Part shown: piece after piece, positions 44,801-56,800 of the stretch | How positions within the stretch are numbered: the first letter of the stretch is position 1 | Layout: each line of letters opens with the position of its first letter | Translations under genes and position numbers: made by a program | Notes under the pieces: model-generated | What the model saw: only the letters and a program-made list of their open reading frames with translations | Databases searched by the model: none | Told to the model about the DNA's origin: nothing | Assembly: GCF_028858725.1 (NCBI RefSeq) | Contig: NC_084776.1 | Span: 4,092,001-4,156,000 of the forward strand | From: Colius striatus | Lineage: Eukaryota > Chordata > Aves > Coliiformes > Coliidae | Length of the DNA stretch: 64,000 bases | Direction: 5' to 3'

Positions 44801-47800
44801 GGAGAACCAGTACCAGGGTTCACTACTACTATGCCAATAAAAGAGGTCAGGGCAGAATAATGCAAGGCAGAGCAGAGGCTGCTGATGCACCTGGGCAGAG
44901 CTCTCCTGGCAAAGAAAATGATCCTGTTGTGTAAAACAAAAGTGCATGAACAACAACAACAACACAACAAACTGAACTGGTGTACAGGCTGCCTCAGCTG
45001 CTGTAAACTTGCAAGAGGAAAGGATTTCTTCTTTTAAACCCTTATCCTCAGGTTTTGAGACAGTGCAGGCTTCAGAGGACACAGCTAATTTGTATGTGCA
45101 TTATCATCTTACATGCATAGAATTATCTGTCTATCTTTTTGAGCACACACTTTCACAATTTGGATGCATAATTAAAGCAATTGCATTTGCAAATTAGGCA
45201 GATGGAATTTTATCACCAGCCTGTTTGGGGGCAGGAGTGGGGGGGGGGAGGGGGGAAACAAACCCTGGTCTCAAAGAGCTTGCTCCAAGATTTGGATAAT
45301 TGCTCATTAGCCCTGATGTCAAACAAACCTGCTGCATTAGAGGCACAGTCTGTAATGGCTGAATATTTGGCAGGAAGACTTAAAAGGCTAACTACACATA
45401 AAAAGCACTGTAGGGGGACCTTTTACAGTAAAAGATAGCAAAACAAATGTGACAGTCTGAGACTTTCTTCTGAAAGAACTGCTAACTGATCTCAGAAACC
45501 ATCAGCATCTTCAGTCTCCCAGAACCAAATAAAAGATGACATTCAACAGCATTGGCTTCCAGTTGTTTTGGATCACACTGGTTTCTGCTGAGATCCCAAA
45601 GACAGCAAAGCCCAGAGCTTGTGCTCATGGTGCCCAGGCAGCTGGATAATTGTTCCAAGCTGGACCAAGCTGCTTAAAACACAGTAATCACTGCAGGGAG
45701 CCATCTCCTGTTAATCACTGGAGGAAGGTGAAGGGGCCATCTGAGGTGACAGCATTGCAACCCATTCTCCCAGCAGCTGCCCATCCCTCCTCATTTGCAG
45801 CCTGTCCCTCCAATGCAGAAATTCACCCACATCAACAACATTGACAGGCAAATGAGCTAAGTTTTTTAAAAACTGGGAAAACCCTGTTGTTATTGTTCTG
45901 AGTTGTTTTAGTGAGAAAATGGCTTACCCTAAAAACTCTCTCCTTTCTTGATATTTCTTCTTTGCCCTCTCTTTCCTTTGCTCATTCATAAAACACTGTG
46001 AAAGAACACTCCTGGCAAAAGAAGCAGAAAAGGCAAAGAAGAAAAAAACAAGTCCACAAAAATCTTTCTTCCAGATTTCTCAAGTCCATCATCCAAAAGC
46101 TTTGCTCTAAAACTAGGGGGAAAAAATTGCTGGTGATCTTCTTTTGCGTTACAAAAGCGTGTTCATGCTGAAAGGCAATATTATCATAGAGAAACATCTA
46201 GCAGGTGTAAGGCTTTCCTTAGCATTTGTGAGATGAGGTTACCAGAAAACTGCCTGCAAATGAAATGGAGCTGTGGACTGCTGCTCTCTTGTAGAACATT
46301 GGGAGATATCCAGCACCAAGTGTTCCCCGATTGCAACACACTCACAGACTCCATGGAAGAAACTGTCAAGGAGCAAGATACTCCCTGGATCCACCACCAC
46401 CAATCAATGCTGTGGCAGTGGGAGCCAGATTTCAATTTACCCAGAAAATTAAAAGCCTTTGGTACCTATAATCACAACACTAACTCTTCATAGATCTTAG
46501 AATTAACTAAACTGCCTCAGGAAAGGACATAAAAATATGTCAGGCCTCCTTTAGAGCAAAGGGTATGGAAAGAAGGTCCAGATTCCCTCTAAATGTTGTA
46601 GCTCTGGTGTGGTTTTACACCTAAGTGAGGCAGGGATGCTGTCAAGAGCCTGTCACACATGCTGAAAGCCCTCAGAGTCCACTGAGATGTGGATGAGTGG
46701 ATGTACTAAGCAGTCATTAAAATTGGGCCTCTCAATAAGAAGACATCCTACTGGTCTTCACCTGCAATCATTGCCCATCACACCATGAGGAAATTATCTC
46801 CAAAGCACCAGCACAGTTGACTGCCAGGGCTCAAGCCAACACAACAGTCCTGAGCCTACTCACATAACCCCTCCAGCCTTTGGATCACACTATTAATATC
46901 TAGATGGGAGGTGATGGGCATGAGGAGAGACAGAGCATTAAGTCACTACTGCTGCTCTGCCCAGCTCTTGATGAGAGGCTTATTTTGTTCCTCAGACTGA
47001 CTTTGGAAGACCCAAATCTTCCCAGACAGACAGTCTTGCATATGGTCACAATTTGCTGACTTTATTTTGCAATTACACAATATTGGTATTTATGAGCCAA
47101 GTATTTAATCATCAGCTGAAAGAACATTGGGGCCATTGTTGCCTTGCACATTACTACAGCTCCAGAAGCTCAGGGCAGCCCATCCCACTTCTCTTCCTGT
47201 AATTGATCTGGGACTTCATTAATGAGCGTGCTATTAAAGCTGCAGGCAGATAGGTGCAGCAAACACTACATGATGATGGTAGTGCTGGGGAACAACACAT
47301 TCCCTAAGTCCTTCATGCCTGCAAGAAGTTATTATGCTGAAAGAACAAAATTTCCCTTGCAAAACAGCCAAGCTAACATGGCTGGTAACCATGCAGTGAA
47401 CCTTTGCCCTTCAGTATTGCCATACCAAAACAAAACAAGGCTCAGTGCTACAGCTCTGCTCAAAGAATGGGTTTGATACATCTTCCAGAAAGGGAAGAAT
47501 TTTCCTACTTAGATCTGGACCAGTCTTCAACATTGAAAATGTCAAAATTTAGGACAAGAGTCCTTACTGTCTAGTGTGAGACAGTGCCAAAGTTTGGTAA
47601 AGTGCAAAGCCCTGCTTTTGTTCAGCACACATGCCAATCTAGAACTACACCCAGATAATCTGCAACTTGCAATGGGAACCCTCCATTCCCACAGGCAGAC
47701 CGATTTCTCTGTGTTTCTTGGCTATTTGTGCTACTGTTGCTGCCTCAGATAATCAATAGCCAAGTCATGTAGCATTTTCCCATCTCCAGTTTCATGGCTT

Positions 47801-50800
47801 GTGTGGGGCACAGTACCCTTTTGATGGTTTTTATTCAGTCTCACTCAGGAGGTTTTGAAAAACATGGAGTTCTGCACATTATGTATTGGCATCTTTGAGG
47901 CTAGTCTACAGCTATTTTTAAGCACATGCAGCACTGTGACAGGCAATGCATTCAGCTCTCCAGCTCTGATCCTCCAAGACACAGAACACTAAATCAGAAG
48001 TTAGACCAAACTTTTTAAAAGCCTCTGTCAGCTCCGGTTTTATAACCCACTTTACTTACAAATACAGCCTCTCCAATCAATTTTGCTTTCAAGATTCACA
48101 TTTATTTCCTTCCCTCACTCTGCACTTCTACAAAATGCTAATGTGGGTGAAGACAGCTTCTCCCAAAATGCATAGCTCAGCATCAAGTTCATCTGTCGCA
48201 GATGTTCAAATCCTCTAGCCAACTTGGTAGCACTTTCCCAAACAGTATCAAATGGAAAAAAGGCAAATAGCAACATTCCAATTTGCTCTGGGGATTCAAG
48301 AAAAGTTAGAGGCACTTCCACTAGAAAAGGTAAACCCCATTCAGATTTCAAGGTTAATTGCAAGAACACAGCTTGCAGGGCAAGACTAATGGTATAGCTC
48401 AAACAACATCGTGTCAAAAGAGAGCAAATTTGAATCTTCAAACCCCCCAACACTCATTCCAGTTTTCCTCTGGACCTGGGAAGGGTTTCACAACTGAAAC
48501 AAATCCAGATCTAATTTTCTTAAGCAGAACTTTAAAAAAATATCTTTATAACATTTCCCACTCGTGTGTATTTTATAAACATCCACAACTAAAGCACCCA
48601 TTCCAGTTGCCATCGTGCATCTTAAGTTTCAACTGTACAGGATTGTAAACAGCTGAGGAATCATGGTTAAGGATGGAAATGTCTATGCTAAGTTCCACTT
48701 TAATTGGCATAATGATTATTTGCCAGACTAATTCACTTGGAAGAAATTCATGTCTGCTGCTGCTACGTGTAGCCAGTATCTAATGGCCTCAGATCAACAT
48801 AGGAGCTGAACATACTCCAAAAGCTGCTCTTGCAGCCCAGTTACTGAATTTCAAGATACTCAGCTGGCCTTCTTTTCCCCTTGAGGAGATGCTCATGGCC
48901 CTCAGATTATCAAAAATCACCATCTGGAGACATTCAAAACCCACCTGGACGAGTTGCTGTGTGACCTGCTCTAGGTGGTCCTGCTCTGGCTGGGGGGATT
49001 GGACTGGATGATCTTTCAAGGTCCCTTCCAACCCTTCAGAGTCTGTGATTCTGTGACTTTTCTCCAAAGTGGTAAGGAAAGCAATGTGAAGGCAGTATGA
49101 GTCACATTTGTCAGGAGGGGTATCCAGCTCCTGGAAATGCTCCCTGGAGTAAGAACTTTGCACCTCAATAAGGGCTTTAATACAGCGAGAGACAAGAGAT
49201 GGATAAGGGCACAATTACATGACCACTCTCATCTATTTCTTAAGAAAAGCTCCTCTTTACTCCTACTAGCATAATATTAGATGAAATATTGAAGTAAGAG
49301 ATTTTCAAATATTTTTAAATTAAATATTATTATACCTCTGAATATCATCCAGAAAGAGAGCTCAGGAATCCTATGCTTCCAGCCAAGACAGTGAATCAAA
49401 GACAGAGGCAGCACTTAAAGGAGTGTCCCATTGGAAGCTGAAGGACACCCCAGAGGACTCTAGATGGGAGCCCTCTTGGTGTTTGGCAGAGGATCAGCCC
49501 TGGTTCAAGAATGCAGCTAACTGGAAGCATAAATAGGAAGAAATTGAGCCATAAAACCTGCAGCTTTGCCTGCAACAAACCTTTCCAGATTAGTAACAGT
49601 GAGAACAAAACAATAAACACCAGACAAAAGCATTAGAAGTGATGTTCTGGGTTATTCTGCAATAGCCTTTTAAAGTTAAAACATTCTCTAGAAAGTGAAT
49701 GAGGATTCAGCAAGAAGATATATTCACTGGGGCAAGCTTTTGCCTGAGGATTCCCCTAAGAACTGGAGATGTAGGCTTTATTGCTCATCTTCCCAGTGAC
49801 TCAGGTACTAAAGAATTACACACAGTTCCTGCAAAGCCTTGTTCACTTGAGTGTTCTGTGCAGGCAGTCAGATGGTTCAGTAAAGGACACACAAAGACAC
49901 TGGAAGTGGAATTTATAGCCACTTTATGACTGTGCTACAAAGCACTTCTAAGTACCATTAAAAAACCCCACAAGCAAATCACAGTTTAAAGGACTCATCT
50001 CACCTTCCCTCCCCCCCAAGAATAGAGTATGTAATTTCTTAAAGGCTCACCTCCATAAAGAGAACAGAACCCTCCTGGTGCTGCCACATACACACTCACA
50101 AAGGGAAAAGAGAAAATTCAATGTGTTTTTCCTTTAAAAAGTGATCTCTCTGTGGAGCTACATCTGCTCTTCCACTATTTCCCTTATTTTGGTTCAAGCC
50201 ACGTTGGAGGTATCCCAAGTAGAGGTGTTACTGTTCCAACCACTGAAACAGCAAAGGCATGAGTTACCTTTCAAAGCAGAAAGGATGGCCATGATAAAAA
50301 CCTATGGGTACATGCAGTGTCCCTGTGAAGCACAAAACCAAGCCTTGCTTTTCTCACTGAAGTGGCTAAGAGAACAAATGGCTTAAGAAAAACACAAGCA
50401 GCTACTGTGGAAGCCTTGGAAAGGAATGGAAAAGTGGGCTGGAGTCAGAGCAAGAGGCAATAGGGAGCCAAGAGAACAGCAGGAGGGGTGCAGCACATTG
50501 CAGAACTGGTTCTTCTGACTTGACTGGCTACTGCCTACTAAACCCTATACCCAGCTGGAGGTACATCCCACCTCTGCTCTGTGTAGGTAAAACAACATAT
50601 TGAGAGTTTGGAGAAAAGTCCTTTCACAGACCCCAACCATGTGAACTTTTAATTTGGTGCCTATCAAGGGGAGAGTGTGCTGCTGTCTCTGAGATCTCAG
50701 CATAGTCAAAAAGGAGCTTTAATGCCCTCTTTTAGTGGGATAAGTAGCCAGCAGAAAGTCTGCAGAACAATTGCAAAACACATATGACTCTCAGGAAACA

Positions 50801-53800
50801 ACACAAAAAAACCCTCTCACAGATGGAAGAGCTCTGCAGCCTTCAGAGATAATATGTATCTCAAGGGCTACCAGCCTACATGCTGGGGCTTTCACAAAGC
50901 AAAAGGAGTCAAGAGAGAAAACAGCCACTCCTCTGTGGTGTAATATGGCTGCTAATTTCTAGTTTCATAGGTCAGTAAAAACTCATTAAACTCCACTGGC
51001 TCTTTCTTTAAAGAGAAAAAAAAAACCCCACTGATCCCCTGACTTCCTATTACAATTGGTAGGTTGAAACAGCCTTAAGGGAGCCCCATTTAATGACACC
51101 ATCAATGGCACTTCAGAGGTTTTATCCTTACCTAAATTCAAACAAGTTGTCTAGAAGGGAAGGTTTCCAACACAGCTTCATTAAATGAAAGCACACTGAT
51201 TCCATACCCATAGGGCTTCAACTCAGGGCTGTACAAAGGCATTAGCTTGTGCTAAGCACTTAAGTTTAACCATCCTTCAATTGAATACATCTTTAAGTAT
51301 CTGTCTATACTGCATTACAGACTCTTACAAGTCTACAGAAGTGTTAAAACTAAGTGGGAAATCATTATTTTGCTATATTTTTTCTTTGGTATAAACCACA
51401 CAATAAGTTTCTATAGACTGATGAAGCTGTAAATTGCAAGTCCATTGAACAACCTTGTATCCCACTAATATCATCCCAGGACCTACTTTGGACACACTGC
51501 TTTGGTTTCTGAACTGTAACACAATCCCAAAGTATTTTATCCCTTCAGACACCCTGCTCTCTTCAAACACCTACACACATCACCCTGCCCAGGACAGAGA
51601 AACTCATATCTAAATCTTAACTTCTGTACTCCTACAGCATCCATTAGCATAGACAAGCCCTAAGACTCTGGGCAGTCACTTCATCTCCTTCACCTCCCAT
51701 ATTTTAACTTGGTTTTACGACTGCAGCAATATTTTGGCACAACTGCCCTTCTGAACATCCAGCTCAACAGCATATAGCAGAAGACAGCCTTCCACTAACA
51801 GCTAATCATGTCCCAGTCTCTTCCATGAAGAGTCTACTGCAAACACACCTTCCTCTCACCTTCTCTGACAGCCCACAGATCTGTGTAACAATCACTTGAG
51901 AGGGGGAAGAGCAGAGGCTGCAGATTTCTTAGCCTGTATCTGCAGTTTTATTGAAGAAGCAGGATTTGCAGTCTGGCAGCACACTGAGCAAGCCAGAGAG
52001 GAAGTCACAAAAACTAAAGGGAATCTTTCTTTGGAGGGTAAAGTGTGCTGACACCAGCAAAGTTTGGATTAGATGACCTGATTATTGTTACATAGTACGT
52101 AAAAAAATGCATGTTCACTGAAAATGAGGCAGAAGGAGCCTATCCCCAGAAGCCAGCAAAGCCAAGGAAAGCAAGGCAAGTGTTATCTCTTGATCTGGAA
52201 AACAAAAGATGTGCATTTAATTAGCCAATATCTTTTGCTCACTACTGAGATGATACAACAGATTCAAGTTACTACAAAGCTACAGCTAAACATTGCTGTT
52301 GGAAGCAGCAATGTTTTGTTTTTCCCAATTCACATGAACTGTGTCTCAGAGCTTACTAATTCCTCCCTAACATGCTGAAATACCATTGCCTTCAGGGAAC
52401 AACATTTGCCCTCAGCTCTTCAAGACCCAACACAGTTCCTCAAGCAAATGCTCATCAGAGAGCTGGTTCCTCAACACCTGGCTCTTCTTTCACTGGAGAA
52501 CTGCCATTGGCTTTGCCAGAACTGTGAATACCAAAACAGATGCAACTCTTAACCTCCTTCCATCTGCTGGAGAAACAGACCCAGGAGACACAGATAGGCT
52601 TCCAAAAGTTTCACAGCAAGTCTTTTGCAGAGGCAGGAACAAGAGTGAAGTCCACCTGACTTACAGTCCTGCCCTCTGAACGTGAGATCCATAGCATGGA
52701 CAGTGTGCATTGGGACATCTCCCAGCGTAGTGGCAGTGTGGGAATGGGGGACAGACACAGTCCCTTTCCCCTCAAGAAATCCTGCCCATGCTGGCAGATT
52801 CAGCCTGGATCCCACTGAATGTAATGAGGTCAGCTTTTACACCACATTTGGTTCAGAAGTGATCTGCAGAGTTGCACTGGCAGAGAAATCTATTGGGTTG
52901 TAGAATGGATTTTGCTTTAGTCTCAGTTTAAGCTGTGATTTACTTTTCTAGCAAAAGCTGCTTTATTAAACATAAGGTTCTGTAAGAAACTTTTCCTTGT
53001 CCAGAGCAAGACTAGGATTGCCCAGTTTTCATAACAAAAGAACATAAGCTACCACCACTGCCTGAAGTGGCTCTACAGTGCCCCCTCGTTAAGCAAAACA
53101 AGGTCTCAGAAGCAGCATCGTACCCCCTTGCCTCTGCACACATGTCTGGAGTGGAACACATTGAGAGGGTGAGGAGGTGGTAAAGGTATGATCCAGCCTG
53201 TGCAAAGCAATAATCCATGTTCCTGGGAACAGAATGCAAGGAAGGTTTAGCCAAGAATTGAGTCTCTCCAGGGCATCACTGGTCTGCTCTTTAGCTCTGT
53301 TACAGTTCACAGGATATTATGTGAAGTAGCCCACAACCGCAGCAGCAACTGCTGTTCATCATATAATTACCTCTTGGCTTGTCTCCTCTCCAAAATGAGC
53401 AAAGTTAGTTAAACAGCTTTGTTCATTATCTCCTCCTGTGGCCTATGCTGCCAGAATTTTCACGATGCATTTTTAGCATCTCTCATCACAATGCAGAAAA
53501 GCAACCAGACAACAGAAATGCACAAGACGTCTCCACTTGCTATTCTGCACTGTCTCAGACATAGGATAAGAAATCCCATCTGATACTGCTTTCTACCACT
53601 CTTGCAAGCCCTAGTGTAGAAACAGAATGGATACAATTGCAGCATTCCATTTTACAACTCCATGAGATGAATCTCATACATACAGAAGAGAATTCCCAAT
53701 GAGTTGCCTATCTGATTTTTTTCAGCCTTTTCTATTTGCAGATCACACCAGGAGTTTTCAGCTTCCCTGAATTTAATCATTACTCAGATTATTTACTGAG

Positions 53801-56800
53801 TGATTTCTAAGGTCTATTCTCATCCTGTAAAACTTTCAATTTCAAAAATGTACACTGCTCTGCTGAGTTGAAAACAGGCATATGCTTTGTGTGGCTCTCC
53901 TTATTAAGGTGAGAAACCCTAGAATGACACTTTTGGTGCCTCTAGAAGTTCACACCACACTTTGGGCATCACAGGACAATAGAGCTTTGCTCAAGAGCAA
54001 TCCTTTAGCTGGGGATCACAGTGCTTGAGAGAGTAGGCAGACTTCTTGGTGCTCATAATGATGTTGGACCATACTGGTATGGTCTTTTTTTACTGCCCAG
54101 TCAGGGACATGCAGTACTCTGGAGGAAAAATGCCAACACTGTTGCTCTGTGAGGTTTATGGCCTGTAGTGCCTTCTGGAAAAAATAACTTCATGGAGTTA
54201 CAGCTGCTTCTATGGGCACTAACAGCCTCTGTCAGCACTAGACTCTCTAGTACACAGCCAAGAACCCTGCAGAAGAAGCAGCATTACATTGTCACACTTC
54301 CAGGGAACTCAGCAAAAGGTCTACAAAGCTGAAAAAGGGAAGACCTTCCCTGCTCAGTTTTAATCAAAATTAGCAAAGCTGAGAGAAAAAACAGTGCAGA
54401 TCATATCCTAGGAACTGACCACTGAAGACAGAGTTCTCTTGGTGCCCAGGGGGAAGAAGTAGGATCCCTACTTCCATTGGGATCTGAGAGACAACACAGG
54501 TTTGGATTGGTTTTTACTAGGGTAGAGTGAATTTTTTTCATAGTAGCTTAAGCATGCAGCTCATCAGCTCATTCCATCCCCTTGCTTGGAAAGAAGCCAA
54601 AAGAGCTGCTTGTGAGACACACACACAAAAGAGCCTCCTTCCTTCCACACCTCTGCTTTGACAACTGCACTGTAATGCCTTTCTGATACCCAGCCCCACT
54701 CCTCCCACCTCAAGGCCTCTCCGGTGGCCAGAGCTTTAATAATGCAATTTTGCCTCTTGCTCAAAGTTTCAGTACCTTGGGCACATTTGGGAGGTCAAGA
54801 GATTCTCTGATCATGTCAGAGTACTTGTTCATAAATCTTGATGAAGAGAAGGAAAACCACATGCACAGAGCCATCCTGTAAAAGCTCTGTGGATCTAGTA
54901 AAAGGCCAACCTTCCCCTCCCCACAGCCAGCACTATCACTTTTGGCAGCAGATCCAATTCTTGCTGAGCTACTAAACCAGACAAATTGACCTGAGCAAAC
55001 AGCAGAGATGGCTGATGATGACCAAGCACAAGCATGTACTTAAACACCACCACACACAGTTTCCAGGGCTGACAGGTTGTAAGTGAAGGAAATCACTTAA
55101 TTTCACAGCGATTCTCTGTCAACTGTGCTGTCTCTCCACGAGTTAAGTTCACAAGGCAGTTTTGAAAGCTGGAAACTACAGAAAAAGACAAGGAGCCTCA
55201 AAAAGTGTGGATGCTGGAAATCAATAGCAACTGCTTGAGGAGTGAGAGGAGAGATGCCATGTGTAAGTAGTTTAATGTTCTGGAATTTGCATTGCCTATT
55301 GATTAGAAAATGCAAAAAATGCAGAGGAGGACAGAGGGACTGAGGATGGAAAAATCGATGGCTTCTTTACAGCAGTGAAGGAAATTTGCCATTTTGCAGA
55401 AGTCACATCAGGTGGGTATGAGCTGGCACAACCTCCTGCTCCCCAAAGGAGGATGGCCAAGCCTTTCACCTCCCACCTGCCTCATTAGCTCGTGCTGCTC
55501 TGGATCTCAGCGGAGTGAGGAGAGAGGAAAAAGCCCAGCTCTGTTCCTGAGCCTGTTGCCAATGTATTGGCTGGCCCAAAGCCATTATTTCTGTGAAAGA
55601 AATTGGATGACACCTCTTCCTGCTACCCAAGTGTTGTGCAGCTCAATTAGTGAATGCTTGCATGGTACTTTGAATATATCAAACTGTAGAACAAGCAACT
55701 GTTTACTATAAATACACTGCTGATCACTGAGTACCACTGACCACACTGTTGATTAAGCTGGAGCTGAGGAAAACCTCACACTCACTGTGATATATTTAAT
55801 AGCTGCTACATTTATCTTACTGCATACCTAAATACATGCAAGGGGGTAATGAGATAGCTCAATTAGATACAGCAGATCTATGTCATTGCAATACAGCAAT
55901 TTCACCTTCACACTGCCCGTGGCCTGAGGAGGTGAGGTGGTCCTTTAGAGCTGTGCCATGTTGCCATACTTTTCTGAGTACTGTGAAACCAGGACATAGG
56001 GAAGACTCTTTCTAAACCAGGAACACATGTATGAGTGACCATAACAAATGGAGAGGTGAAACCCCCATATTGACTGCAGAAACACTCAGAAATGTCAATT
56101 ATTATACTCTGCATCAAGAACATATCCAGCTTTCCAGCAAAACCTTAGAGACATCACTGACTTCTGCTGGTCATTGACTTTGTCACACAGGTTTCTCTTA
56201 CTGCTACAGTAAATCTGCTGGGACTCAGGTGAGGAAGAACAGGGCAAAGTGCCTGGAATAGCCACTGTTCAAGACATCTTGCAAAGAAGATTTCTGGGCC
56301 ATCCTGGGCATCTAACAATACCAGCCTACCTACATCTGTGTTGGCTCACCCAACTGTCTTGACAAGAAACAGAGAGATCCACTCACTAATTGACTCATTA
56401 GAGACAGAGAGGCATCCAGGTCGTGGCTCATGCAGTCTGAGACATCTCACCTGGTATAAAAGGAATATGACCTAGAACAGTTTATCCCTGTTGCTGTTGA
56501 TGCCTACAGCAGTGCAATATGACTCCTCCCAGCAAGTCGACACAACCTTATCTGTGTATTATGTCTCAAAGTAGTGAAATCTCTAGATAAAACAGGAGAC
56601 TGACTGACAGACTGACAGACCTCTGTTTGCAAATAAATGGCTCCTCAGAAGAGCTGATAGAGAACAAAACCTTCTAAACTAGCAGCAGGCACTGCTCCAT
56701 ACTTCTTTTACAACAGCTTCCACAGTTTCTTCCCATACAAACTCATTTGCCTGGAAAAGCTGGCAGCAACTTGACTCTTGGCTTGAGAGTCACCACTGAG

